From: Trogon surrucura
Taxonomy: Eukaryota > Chordata > Aves > Trogoniformes > Trogonidae
Assembly: GCA_020746105.1 (NCBI GenBank)
Contig: CM036619.1
Location: forward strand, 69,677,635-69,741,634
Direction of reading: 5' to 3'
DNA: 64,000 nucleotides
The notes beneath the pieces were generated by a model. It did no database searches. It was not told the DNA's origin and saw nothing but the letters and a program-made list of their open reading frames with translations. Within the stretch, counting starts at the first letter, position 1. Each line of letters opens with the position of its first letter. Below are positions 11,560-23,705 of the stretch, one piece after another. Both the position numbers and the translations under genes were made by a program.

Positions 11560-11885
11560 AAAGTGTCAGCAGGAAACAGTCAATTTACCTGACAAATCAT
11601 AAAACAGTGTTTTGTGATGTAAAGAAACTTCGGAGTCTGCCAATGTGCCAATCAATATGTACGATGAATCATCAAACAAATATTCCAGGGCATGGGAAAA
11701 AAGAAATAAATCTAGGCTCAGCCCACATGCCAGTGAATCAGAGATTGCCCGAAGAATCACAAAACACATTCAGAGACAAGTAAAAAATTTCTGGGCTCCG
11801 CCAGGGTGCTGGGCCAATCAATCACGGTGCAGCTGATGAATCATGAAACACACTCTGCAGCATGTCAGCACACATACGCTGTTGG
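11560..11885. promoter_or_regulatory. Candidate enhancer with four degenerate motif copies
   Basis: A motif with core AATCAnnAAACA appears four times, starting at about 11595, 11667, 11755 and 11839, spaced 72, 88 and 84 bp. Copies two and four are both preceded by CCAATCAAT and GATG, so each reads CCAATCAAT-spacer-GATGAATCAT-n-AAACA. TGATTnAT-type words match the half-sites of PBX/MEIS-class homeodomain proteins. The arrangement suggests either an old tandem repeat or a multi-site cis-regulatory element. I see no coding frame that fits. The enhancer role is inference. Confidence 0.4.
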
Positions 11886-14800
11886 CACAGTTCTCATCAT
11901 CCTGAGTTTGTCTTGCAGTTAAATTGACTGAAGGTGAGTTATGGGACTGTTGTTTCTACCACCTACTGACCTCCGCAACCGGCCACTCTTAAATCCTCTT
12001 GCTCTGCTCTTCGTTAAAAGTGGAGATTCAAGACAAAGGTTCGACGCGAGAGCAAACATGGTTTCGATGTCAGATGGGTTGTTAACATGCCACTGAAAGC
12101 TGTTGAACAGATAGTTTGACAACAGAATAGACACCTACAAGAGTCGTGTTGTCTTCAAAGTTTTCCGTGTTATTTACATGGAAATGTAATATAATCCACA
12201 ATAAATATGAAATATAATAAATAATTTTTAAAACATGAGTACAAATATATCTGGAATTTAGGTCACTGTCCCTTCAGTAATCTTTTTATCTAAGAGACTC
12301 CTAGCTCTGCTGTGATTCATTACACCGGAGGAAGGTGGGGGAGCACCATGGCGTTATTTTATTTTTATTCTTCTGCCTCAGCCAAAATTGTTCAGCACAA
12401 AATATTTCTCCCGAGGAACAGCTGAACTTTTTACAATTGACATCAAAATCATCTGGGTGAAATTAACATTGTCTGCCAATCTATTCTCATTTGTCATGTG
12501 ATTGGCCCTCATTGTGAATGTTCTAACAGTACACTGCAAAGTATTTTCACTGATTATGTGAATACTCATCTTGTGTGACATTTTCTAGTTGACATAAGAT
12601 TTTTGAGTTAAAAAATGTTTGTTTGAAAAAGCAACATGTTTTGCCAAATCCTAACTCTTGTACAGTTTGGGTACTCATTTTGTCCCTCTACATAATATTA
12701 TTTTAGGGTGCATTTTTTCTAGACCAAGGCAGAACTTACCACAGGAATGGCATTTGCATAAATGACAGTGGCAGGAGCAAAGAAAGAGCCCATCTTTACT
12801 TTTTTTCAGCTGTAATCAGCAAGGCGATGTGATGAATTGGTGAAATGTTCATGCAAGTATTCCCTAGTTGTTCCATTTTTGTATGAAATAGTTTACTGAA
12901 AGAACAGTCCGGGTCCTGATTCCCTGTGAGTCTGCTATCCAGCTCCTTGTGGACCCTCCTAACATTGCCAACATTTCATTAAACAGATTTCTCAAACTCC
13001 TAATGATTCTTCAGCATTCATGCAGCATAGCAAAGAGAATTCTATTGTACAAGTTTCTTAATACAGCATTCAGAAACATCCTAAGCTGTAGAAAATTTAA
13101 CTAAAACATGTTGTTCTGCTATATGTAACATTATAATCAATTTGAGAGAAAGGCGTTTGGTTCCTTATGCCAGCAGACAGGGAATCCATTACTCATTTCA
13201 TAGGAGTAGATAAAGAAAAAAAGGATGTTTTGAAATAGAAAACTGAATTATCAACTAAGGAAAAAATTTGTTAGACGTTTCTATAGCTTCTGTTACTTCT
13301 TAGTACCCATTAATAATTTATTTTCTTTTTCTGATAGTTATTAGCATCCGTATTATTATTCAGAAACTGAAATTTATGGTAGCAACAGGACAACAAGCAG
13401 TTTAAGTTGCAAAATGTACTGTTTATAAAAGATCACACCTTAAATGTAAGTTGGTAACTACAGTGAGTTTCCTTTGATGTCAAGGTGACGGTAAGCATGT
13501 TGCAAGATTACATCTATGAATAATATACTATTGGAGGAGATGCCAGGAAAAGATAACAAGTTCTGAAAAAAATATGCTTGTATATATACATACATTCATG
13601 TACATTCTGAACAGAAGTGTATATATGTCAGAGAGGTAATTTTTTTTAGAAATCAAAGAATAGCTGATGTCTTTCATGATTCTTCTTAATAATTAACTCT
13701 TATCACCATTAAGGGCTCCCAAAAATTTGCACGTAATCCTTCACTTACATAAATTTAAAATATGCTGATAGGAATAAATAATGATGGAGAATATATAGTT
13801 ATGCAGAAGTTACATAAAAAATACTACTTTTGAGTCTTCCATTTGAATAAAACTTTACTTTTCACTTTTTGGTAAGGTGCATTAAAAAAATACACCCTTC
13901 TCATCCTATGCTGAGAATAACAGCTAGATAATCAGATGATGAAAATCATCAGGGCTATGCCAATTGACATTATCAAAGAATACGATCCTTTATGTTCATT
14001 ATTTTAAAGAGCAAGTAATTTTCCTACTATGGTCAGTAAATGTCCATCTCTTTATTTCAAGATGGGTTATGCCACATTGTCAGCCTTGTTTACTTATGCT
14101 TCACCAAATGAGGCTGAAGAGGATGCAGGAAAAATGACTGTGTAGTACTTAAGAAATAAAGACAGTCCAGTTCTCTCCAGGATGAACATACGCTTTATCC
14201 TTTAAAGACATCTGCCAACTCAGACGCGCTGATTTACCAGCCACTACGTGTTAGAGCCACTACTGAGAAATTAACAGTAAAACTTGGAAAAGTGAATCCT
14301 CGCCAAAACCAAAAATTGCAAGGCTTATTGTATACAGATGCTATTTTATTCCAGCAAATGTGTGCCAGATATGCACAGCTGTCTTTCTGTCACTTTTGAT
14401 CCACCTCAGTATGTCTCTCCTGCTAGCTCTGTCTGTACATTGTTGATTGTGTTAAAAGAGAAAAAGTTCGTTTCTCATTTTGAAACTTTCACTTCTCTAA
14501 TATCCCTCTACTTCGTATTTCTGTGGGACTTTTATGTCTCTTATGACGTGGAAGCCACACACAAATGAGAAGGTGTTCAAACACCGACCAGATATAAAAG
14601 CTCATATCCAAGTTCCCAATGAAGTTAAATAAAAACCTAAAACAATAATAAGGTGGAGGTGCTAGTCCCTCCTCTAAAAAAGCCACACACTGATACTCTT
14701 CACTTAACTGCCTGAAGCTTATGATTTAAAGCCTTGTTTTCTCAGCTGATAGCCCCAAGCTGTGCGCAGTTGCTCTACAGACGAAAGGATAAGAGAGATG

Positions 14801-16428
14801 GTGACAAGCACACACCCCTTTTATGAATCAGAGAAACAGTGCTCTTCTTGTTCCCTAGGCACCAGCCAGTTGAAACCTGAGCCTCAGTTTTACAGCTTAG
14901 CACTTACCAGCTGGCTTTCACGTGAAAAGCTTTTAAAATACATACGTCTGCACACGCACGCGCACACACACACACGCACACAGAGTAAGATTTTTATTTT
15001 TTTTTATTCTGGTGACTGTTACAGAAATATAGGGGAAAAAATGAACTCTAAATCATGTTTCTTGTTGCAACTGAGGCTCTTTGTATCTTCTCCTGTGCCC
15101 CTTGGACAGGGGGAACAGATTGTGCCTCTCCTCTTTTCATCAATCTTTTATGTATTTGAAGGTTAATGTCATATCCCCCTTCAGCCATTTCATCTTTAGG
15201 ATTAATTACTCCAGGTTGTTCAAATTCTCCTCATAGCTGATATTTCAGAGTAGCCTATGCTGCATAGTTTGTTCTTACTAATACTTGGAGCATGTTGGTA
15301 GAACAGAAGGTGTACTTGCATATCTTGGCATGGTATTTCCATGTTTTATCATCTCAGTGAGATGTTTGCTTTTCTTTGCACCAGCCTGACATTGTTTCCT
15401 AACCAGTTCATCCTATTTGCTGCCTCCCAAGTAGTCCAGCTCTACACTCGGTAAAATGGATGAATTCTCTAAGTACCTCCACATTCAGCCCAGACTGAAA
15501 CAGGGGAGTCTGATACATTGAGTTTTCTCTGCTTTCTGGATTTATTTGGGCAAAAGAATGCAATAGAGTTGTTCTAACTTTGTGGATATTTGTATCTAAG
15601 CAAGTCACCCAGTATACCTCCATAGTTAATGGCAATAAAAAGAAACAGGCAATTCTATGGTACAGTTCATCATACTCTGCTATACACATTTCAATTAGGT
15701 CAGATGAATCACCAGCTATCTGATTCAAAAGTCAGGAATGTGAAGAAGGAAAACTGGGAAACAGACAAAAACAGATTTATCAGGGCAGATGGAGAAAGTA
15801 TGAAGAAGAAGAAAATGTTAAGGAAAAGACCAGAGGGAAGAAAGTAGATATAAATTATGAAGATTTCATTTGTCTCTTAGACATAGCTGCTAAGATCAAG
15901 CAAACGAAGGGTGTATTTGATTATAAAATCCAAAGTGAAAATTAGCTACAAAAAAATGTAATAACAGGTTCTGTAACATATTGAGATTTTCTCTACTAAG
16001 CATCTTAACTACTCACATGGAGCACATCTCAACTACCATTGAGAAGTAATACTTTCTGTTAAGGAATATAGTGTATCTACTGGAAGAGGAAATCGTTTTG
16101 TCATGGAAGATGCAAGAAAAAAAGATATAAAGAAGGAATGCTTGTAGGAAGCAAAATTTGGGCCTTTCTGGACTAGATACTGAAGTGTGAGAAAGACAAA
16201 AGTAGAGAATGGAGGAGAAAGTGGAGTAAATCAGTTGGAAAGACATCAGAATAAAGGGAAAAGAAAAGCAAAGAGGAAGAGGAAAAGAGGTTTAGAGGAG
16301 GAAAGGCAAAGTCAGTCAAATAAGTTTGGCTTAGTTCTATCTACCTTCAGGAAAAAACATACTGGAGAAGCATTACATATAACTACATGGAAATTATGCT
16401 TTTGCAAATCACTTTTATTCTGTATGTG
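11886..16428. other. No gene recognised
   Basis: AT-rich unique-looking DNA. It contains a CA/CG microsatellite at about 14951-14982 and a purine-rich stretch at about 16190-16310. Open frames are short and without recognisable domains. Confidence 0.6.
14951..14982. repeat. (CA)n/(CG) interrupted microsatellite
   Basis: A run of CACACG and CACACA units is directly readable here. It is a simple repeat interrupted by CpG steps. Confidence 0.95.
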
Positions 16429-16567
16429 TGTCGAGGGTTAGGGCTGGGCCGGCCACCAACACGGACAGACGCTCTCTAACCCCCTCTTCCCCCCCCAAAC
16501 AGGAAGAGAAAAGGGAATGAGGCAGAGAGACTTACGGGTTAGAGGAGAAAAAAAAAACTAGAACAGC

Positions 16568-16573
16568 TTTAAT
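16568..16573 (-). promoter_or_regulatory. LTR poly(A) signal ATTAAA
   Basis: ATTAAA on the minus strand lies about 310 bases downstream of the TATA box and is followed by a T-rich run within 20 bases, as expected at the R/U5 boundary of an LTR. A canonical AATAAA also occurs just outside the LTR at about 16413-16418 in host flank. Confidence 0.5.
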
Positions 16574-16883
16574 ATGAAATGAAAATAATAGGAATAATGG
16601 TAAAAAGATAAAAGTAAAGAACTATATACAACTATAGATAGTAGCCCGATATCAAACCCGACTCCCTCCCCCGATAGAAATCCCCACTGGTGCTGCAGAG
16701 CAGGAGGCACTGGGGAAACCCCAGGCTCAGCGGCGGTGGGAGCTGGATACAGGGAGCTGGATTCGGGAACTCAGGATCCGGATCAAAATCAGGATGTCAG
16801 ATGGTGTCCCCTCTGGACACCGGCCATACCAGAAAAGAAGGGCGAAAAGGCCAAAAAAGGGACGAAACTCTCGTGATCACTCA

Positions 16884-16890
16884 ATTTATA
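16884..16890 (-). promoter_or_regulatory. LTR TATA box
   Basis: TATAAAT on the minus strand, placed so that transcription would begin near 16855-16860. It separates a U3 of roughly 390 bases from R/U5. Confidence 0.6.
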
Positions 16891-16897
16891 CTAGATA

Positions 16898-16904
16898 TGA
16901 CGTA
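16898..16904 (-). promoter_or_regulatory. CRE-like site upstream of LTR TATA box
   Basis: TACGTCA on the minus strand, an ATF/CREB-type element, begins about eight bases upstream of the TATA box. Similar sites are common in retroviral U3 regions. Activity is inferred. Confidence 0.4.
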
Positions 16905-17245
16905 TATGGGATGGAATACTCTCGTTGGTCACCTGTCCTGTCTATTACCCCCCCGGAGGTGCAACCTTTTACTTCCTTGTGCCCCCTCTTACTACCCAGC
17001 ACCCCCAGTGTGGCACACAAGAGCCAGCAGTGGCCTTGGTCACTGTAGGAATAAGTATCAGCAAGAGCCTTTCTGCATCCCAGTCCCAGGCAGTGACTGT
17101 AAACATCAGGTGTTATCACTGCCAGTAGCACACACTGTCTGCAAAAACATGCTGCTGACTTCAGAAAGTGCAGCCTTTTAGAAGACACTAAACTGGAAAG
17201 TAAAAATCACTAAACAGGACTGGGTTTTCAGCTAAAGCCAGGACA

Positions 17246-17982
17246 ATATGAAATATCACAGAGCAACATGTTACGTTATGATGTATCTTTTGTAAGAAGT
17301 GTTAAGCAAATGTTTTATGTGTTCCTTATTCAAGCTAGTCCTTAAATAGATTAAAACAGGAAAAAAATACAAAACCATTGTAAAAAATGTTCGAGTTCTA
17401 TGCTTTCATTAGTTTGAACACCTTACCTGAAGGTTTTTCTATGTTCGTCTCATGCACAGAAGAAATTGGCCCTAGAAAAAAAACATTCCTGGATAATGAG
17501 AAGCAATATGTGTGTATTTCTAAAAACAGAGAAACTTTTTAAACACCTTCCAAAAAATCCAAGTATATGCACACATTCTTCCAGCTAAAGGGAGAGCTAA
17601 CACTCACTGTCTTCTTACATATTGCTTTATTTTACCTTATGCATTTATACAACTGTGTATATCCGGCAATTTATCCATTTAGCATAGTTTTGGCTGGATG
17701 CTCTTCCCCCCTGCCCTCATCCTTGGTGGATCTTAGGGAGGAATTGTGTCGCAGGGAAGGAGGAGGGAATCTTTTTGGGTTATCCTCTCAGATGGGAAGT
17801 GGACACCCTTCATTATCACACATGTTAATCCTACCACTTTCTATCCTATATTCTGGTTCAGCCCATGAAGGTAGAAGGGAACAAGGGTGAGAGCAGGGCT
17901 TTCCACTCTGATTCCCCCTCGTGGTTTTGCTCACATTTAAAAAAGTAGGAAGGAATCACCTAAAGAATGAGGACACTGCCAT

Positions 17983-18023
<41 letters not shown>

Positions 18024-21000
18024 TAAAAAGCAACTACTGCTGTGCTTTCTCCTTTGCTTCTGCAGCCAATTCACACTCATGGTCTCAGGTCAGGGAAAGT
18101 GAATGACTGTTGGAAACAGAATTAATGCCAGATGTTACCTTCTGACAATAATTTTCAAGTCCTTTCTCATACAAAATTATTTAAATTCTCTCCTATCAAC
18201 TGGTAAAAAGTAACATAGAAGCACAATTGAAGGAAAGAAATTTTGTGACATCTGAAGTAATTGCTTCTCAGAAGCAAGTTCAGAAATATCCAAAGAAAGG
18301 GAAGCTCTGGACTCTACTTTTCTCTTCATGCCACTTATAATTTCAGCCAGAAATGTCCTACAGATGAGAAAGGTGGCTAAAGACAAAGGCCCTAAAACAG
18401 CTCACTTTTACCCCCTCATTCTGGCCACATTTTTTTAACTTCAAGAATTGGCAATGCAGAAAAAGTGATGCTAGTGGAAAGGAACACGGGTTGTATCATG
18501 TACATTGATGGTCGTGGTGGGAAATTAGGAAAGTACTGAGGAAAGGTGAGAGGGAATTTGAAGGGTGAATGAGCAACATTTCACAAACAAATGAAGTCAA
18601 CGATGTCAAAGAGGTCAACCATCTGTGGTTTTGTAGATGGTGAAGGAGGGATCTTAAATTTTTATTTAAAAGGTGCGTGTAATTGTACAGAAAGTGCCAG
18701 AATAAAGAAATAAATATCACTTGTACCAAGTGTAAAACCAGTCTGTCTGTGGAAACTGCAACAGATCTACAAGATGTACAGGAAAACCCTTTTTTTGTCT
18801 TCAACAGCAGACTCAGATGGAACTTAACCTGGCGTAAAGAAATAGACCTAAGCCTACAAAGGCATCCGTCTTTCTAGCTGAGTTCTGCCTGGTGAGTCGT
18901 ACTGCATTTTGATTTTCAGAAACACCCACATATCCATTTCTGCTCTTAATAGAGGATGAAGGAACAAATGGGCCATGCGCCACTGGAGGGGTCAATGTAG
19001 TTGTGTTCTTATGTCCTGAAATAAATCACCTTATAAAGCTGAGACTCCTCACAGAGAACTTTCTGTCAGCTTTCATAGTTATAAGACTGCCTAACAGATA
19101 TTGCAGGCCTTCTCATTAAGGAAAAAAAGCAGCCTCTGGTGGTATCCAGTCACAATCTAATTTACTATTTTGTTTGTTTATTGCAAATTATTTATATTAT
19201 TTTACTTTCATTTACTTGGATTAACTCAGAAATATAACCCAAGGCAATATGGTATTATATGTTTACTGCAGGTGTGAATGAAGCCTCACGTACTCATTCA
19301 GAAAATAATCATGTATAAGAGACTGTATGAGACAATATATAATTTATGTACAACTTCTTTTTGAGAAATGAATCCTTTAAAAATATAGTGTCCTTCTAAC
19401 ACTGGAAGGCAACTCTTCTAGAGTTTCAGTCATAGCCTAGAACAAAAATACTTATCACTGACGTTAGTATAAGAATTGACTGACAGGTGGCATTGGTAAG
19501 ACCAAAAAAATGAAGGTGGGTGTGTTGAAGAGAGTGAAACACAAGGAGCACTTCTGTATGTACTCTTTGGCTTCAGTGCAGCGCCAAAACAGTTACTTGA
19601 AGATGTCCTCAGAGGTAAATTGCAAGTGGTTTCAGCAACAGGTTTTATATTGCTTTAACCATAACTGAGAAGTGGGTCAGTTCGCTCTTACTATGGTTTT
19701 TAGGAGAGCTTAGCTCAGGGTAGTCTAGTTAGAGTTTCATTGGTGAGCATGTCACTGAGATATATTGTGAATTAAAACTCAATCCTGTGGTTTGGTTGAT
19801 TTGGGTATTTGATTTATTGTTCTTTTATGGTTCTGCCAGGACAGTTGAATAAATTATGTGAGTTCATTCTGGCTTCATTGAAGCAAGGTATTAACAACCA
19901 GAATATTCTACCTTCACAGTAAAGAGTATTAGCTATTTCTTCATTTTGTCATATCAAATACTTGGGAAGCAAAACATTTCTCAGTGTAATTATGCAGTAA
20001 TACATGCTGGTATCATTATTTTGATCCCAAAGTGCAGCACCTGTTCATTGATTTGTAGTTCCCCTGGCATTCTTATATTCTCAGTATATTTTTCTTGTTT
20101 GTAAGTACTTTCAGAAGTGCTTGTTTTGTAGGTCAGGTCTCCACATTCTTATTTATTAACTTGTCCTTGTTTCTTTTTTTTTTTATTTACAAGTGCTAAA
20201 TAACAATATCTGGGGACTCCATCTCCATGTCCTTCTTTCTGCTGCTTTTTCTCTTTCACAAGGCTCTTTATTAGATTCCAGTCATGCAGTAAAGTGGAGG
20301 CATGAGCTTGTCATATCTACCTGTGAAATCTCTGACCACCCGCTTCTATCTTCTGATTAAACACACCGTTTTCCCCCAGTAATACAATTTGTTCGAGGCC
20401 TGCCCATAGCGTAGTATATTCCCTCTAGCTGGGATGGGGACTCAACTTAATGAGAGGAGCACAAATGCCAGCTTTCTTTCATTCCCAGTCTCACCTGCTC
20501 ACCAGTGTGGAGAGCTGGCAGCAGCTCTTTCACTGTTTTCCCTCTGTGCCATGACCGTGCTACCAGGTCTTCCAGTTTGAAATGAAGAAGGTAGCATCAT
20601 CCCCTTCTAGAAACAGTCTAATGTACCAAACAGGCACTTAGAAGTTGGGATTCTAGTTATGACAATTTTTCTAGTAGCTGTTACTGGCTGGTTTACTTAA
20701 ATAAAATATTCTCCAAACATGGTGTTTTGCAGCAAAAAATAAGCATCACAGTCTTTGTTCACTTGAGTTGAGAATAAATTGTATACTAAGATGACCAAAA
20801 TCATTTAAATAAAACAGATAGAACAGACCAATGTTCAGTTTAATCCGACAGATGCCAACAATAGGCAATGGTGTACTCCTAGGCAAGAGTGCACATACAG
20901 GACAAGCAAAGTGGAATTTAACGGTTGCTTTCATAAAATTGTCCAAACACAATTCAAACCATGTGAACTTTTAGCACCCACAATATTCTGTGTCAGGGAA

Positions 21001-22899
21001 TTCCACACTTTAATTCTGTGTTATTAGAAGAGCAAGCTCTTGTCATCTGCTTTGCACTTACTGTTTGGTAGTTTTCACTCCTAGTGCTTGTACAGCAGAA
21101 GAGCAGAGAACACAGTTCCCCTTCCATCTTCTTAATGATACTCATGATGTAGTAGACATCAGCCATCTCTCAAGTCTTCTCTGTGGTTCGTGTGTGGCTC
21201 AGAAACCATCCCGGGGTTTTGATTGTTCTTGTTGCCCTTGTCTGAGACTGAGATAGCAACTTAGAGGGCTGGGAGACTGAAACAGATATAAACCTGAACA
21301 GAGCCTGGAACTGCGGGGATGAACAGAGAGAGCTTCAATACCAGAAAACGGCAAAGGGCAAGTGGGAAGCAAAATGGAAGCAGAAAGGAAATAGAGACGC
21401 AGAGGGATTCTCCGGAAAGATACTTGGTACTAAGGGACAGAAGGGAAAATTGCCCTCCAGAAGTAGAAGAAAACACAGGTAAGGAAAGAAGGAATTCATT
21501 TAAAGGACAACTGTCCCCAAGCTTTGCGCTTAAAACTATAAAGGCTGTCATTTTGTTTTCCAGATAAGAACTGGAGAGAAAAGTAGAGTCCTACAGGGTG
21601 TAAAATCACCAGTTCTTCCGTTTGCCATTATAACCTAAACCAGAAATCTCACACCTGCTGGCTCTGGCTTTCGTAGAAACTGCAGAACAAATGTATATGT
21701 AGCTTAGCAGTGCTTTAAGAGGTGAGAAAATAATCTACAAGTAAACAGCTGGTAAAAGAAAAAGGTTACAATCCTTCCTAAGTGGCTTCCAAAGGGAATT
21801 GTCCATGTTGCATCCTGTATAGACGGTGCTTGTTAGAGGATGACTTTCTTGGCAAATCTCAATAGATAGAAGACCTAATTGATACTGTCAAAAAAAAGGT
21901 GTTGCCACATTTCTAAACTCAGTAGTTGTTCAAAACGCACTGAAATCTGTGCATCTGGCAAAACCTCCCTCGGACCTATAAAATTGCTAGTTCAAACATT
22001 GTGCTTGTGAGGAACAGTTGAGGGCTGATTTTAAAAGTCTTGATCCTGTTATGGGCCTCTCTTCAAACAGCAGATGAGAACGTTATTCAAGAGATGATAA
22101 ACTTCAAGTTGGAGTGTGCTTCACATTCTGGTTTTTGTTTCTCATTAGCTGAATTGATATTTCTTGGCTAGTATTTTTATCTGTTTAATTAGTAACTAGC
22201 ACCAGAGTGATAACTCTGAAACCTTTGCATCATTTGCTGTATAGTTAGAGTGTTGCCAGCAAAAAACAAGATCTCCAATTATGAGCTGCCAAATTCCTTT
22301 AGCCTTGTTACAGAAGATCCACTCAGAACAACAAATTAATTCATTTTCCTTGCCAATGTAGTCATTGTCTTCTCCACTGAGACTGTCAATAGCTGCCAAT
22401 TGCAATGCTGAAAATTGTTATCTTTTATGAGACTCTTGGCTTGCTTGCTAGTGGCAAAGGATAAGAAGTAGGTTTGACAAAATCACCTGGAATTTTTTTC
22501 CTACAGAATTGGTAAAATCTTACACCCAAGAGGACTTTCATGCCTAAATGATGAACAATGACCCCCTCAAGAAGTATCTTAAGAATAGAAAAGAACTGAT
22601 CAAGGATGAAAAAATTCTTTTTGGAGGTCAGGACTGTCAGGATGGAATGATAAAATCACTGACAAAAATTATGCTGTGTTAAATTTTGCACAAAATATTA
22701 GAAAAAAATCTTCAGCCTCATGGATTTTTTAAAAAATCAACAAAAAAACCATCAGAAGATAGAAGAACAGGAATGCAATGACAATAAGGTGAAGATTAAA
22801 GATAGCTGAGATATGGCTCTCAAACTACGTCAGTAGTATACCTTAGTTTCTCAAAAAGTATGAAGACTGACAAGATAGGGGGACAGTAAATGGGAATGG
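17246..22899. other. No gene recognised
   Basis: AT-rich sequence with a 33-base A run at 17987-18019. No CR1 or LTR copy is evident. Frames of up to about 107 codons (17.57-17.89 kb plus; 18.5-18.8 kb minus) have no recognisable domain. Confidence 0.6.
17987..18019. repeat. Poly(A) run of 33
   Basis: An uninterrupted stretch of about 33 A residues. The upstream flank has no poly(A) signal or gene-like sequence, so I do not treat it as a retrocopy tail. Confidence 0.95.
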
Positions 22900-23049
22900 A
22901 GTTTGTGGAAATAGAAATAACTTCACCCAAAGTGAAAGAAAAATATTTAAATGGGGTTAAGAGTCAGGAAGAAGAAAAATTAGCCTGATACTCCCCATTC
23001 CAGTATTCTGAGAAAATTTGCACTCAAGACTCACTTTTACAGCATCCTG

Positions 23050-23085
23050 TTTGACATAGTGTCTGACATAGTGTTTGACACAGTA
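23050..23085. repeat. Tandem repeat, 3 x 12 bp
   Basis: Three adjacent 12-mers: TTTGACATAGTG, TCTGACATAGTG and TTTGACACAGTA. They lie immediately upstream of a decayed LINE reverse-transcriptase remnant and may be local slippage duplications within it. Confidence 0.9.
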
Positions 23086-23129
23086 CCATTTGATTGAATT
23101 ACAACATACAGAATGTCTGTGTTTCAGGG

Positions 23130-23705
23130 TGAAGAGTGGGAAAAATTGCCCAGACATCTTTGTCACTTACGACGATTGCCATAAAACGTGAGACATTAGA
23201 ACAGCATTTGAAGAAACTAGTGGCTAATAAAATGGAGATAAATAAAAAAGGAGATAGAATGCAATATGGATTTAGCAAAGGCAGACTGTATCACACAACT
23301 AGAGACTTTTTAAATCAGAGACATGATTCTTTAAAAGAGAGAATGGGAATGAAATATACTATGGTGACTCAAATTGCTGTAAAGCAATTGGTACAGCTCA
23401 GGGTGGAAACTAAGTGAAAAAAGAGAATTATGACTAGAACAACCATAAACTGAATAAAATAGTAAGTAAAAGGAAGACAGCAATATTATCGAAAGAGGCT
23501 GCATCTGAATAAAGCGAGGATTACTATAAGGGTTTCTTAAGGGTTTGTTCTAGGATAGTTTTCCATTTATTCAGTGTTTTCATTATTTATCTTACCATAA
23601 GAAGCAGGAGTGAGTGAATTAGATGTACTGATGACAAAATGTGTGGAAGAACTGTCAATAAAGAGACAAATTGGGACTCTCTGTAGGAAGTATTATTTTA
23701 ATAAA
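23130..23705 (+). mobile_element. Ancient CR1-like LINE reverse-transcriptase remnant
   Basis: Conceptual translation in shifting frames recovers successive landmarks of a CR1-type reverse transcriptase. SLTTIA...LEQHL...MQYGFSKGR (about 23165-23285) matches the CR1 pattern SLTS...LE...QHGFTKGK. About 23527-23595 reads GFLRV...FHLFSVFIIYL, the [19 protein letters not shown] block. TDDKMCGRTVN (about 23625-23665) corresponds to ADDTKLGG with its catalytic aspartates. Multiple stops and frameshifts show it is long dead. The expected FSKAFDTV block is not visible. AT-rich sequence back to about 22.55 kb may be more of the same element, but I cannot align it. Confidence 0.7.

Larger units (their letters stand above)
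16429..17245 (-). mobile_element. Solo LTR of an avian endogenous retrovirus
   Basis: About 817 bp bounded by TG...CA. On the minus strand it starts TGTCCTGGCTTTAGCTG and ends CCAGCCCTAACCCTCGACA, so its ends form an imperfect inverted repeat. Flanking 5-mers are ATGTG (16424-16428) and ATATG (17246-17250), a target duplication with one mismatch. Five-base duplications and the TGTCCTGG start fit ERVL-like avian elements. A TATAAAT box (16884-16890), an upstream CRE-like site and an ATTAAA signal (16568-16573) lie in the order U3, R, U5. No primer-binding site or internal sequence follows, so it is a solo LTR left by recombination between two LTRs. Plus-strand frames inside it are not genes. 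Confidence 0.85.

Noticed and set aside
16690-17181. Plus-strand 163-codon frame
   Set aside because: It lies entirely inside the solo LTR, antisense to it, and has no protein similarity that I recognise.
17921-18106. Possible retrocopy ending in the A33 run
   Set aside because: There is no poly(A) signal, no coding similarity upstream and no flanking target duplication that I can see.
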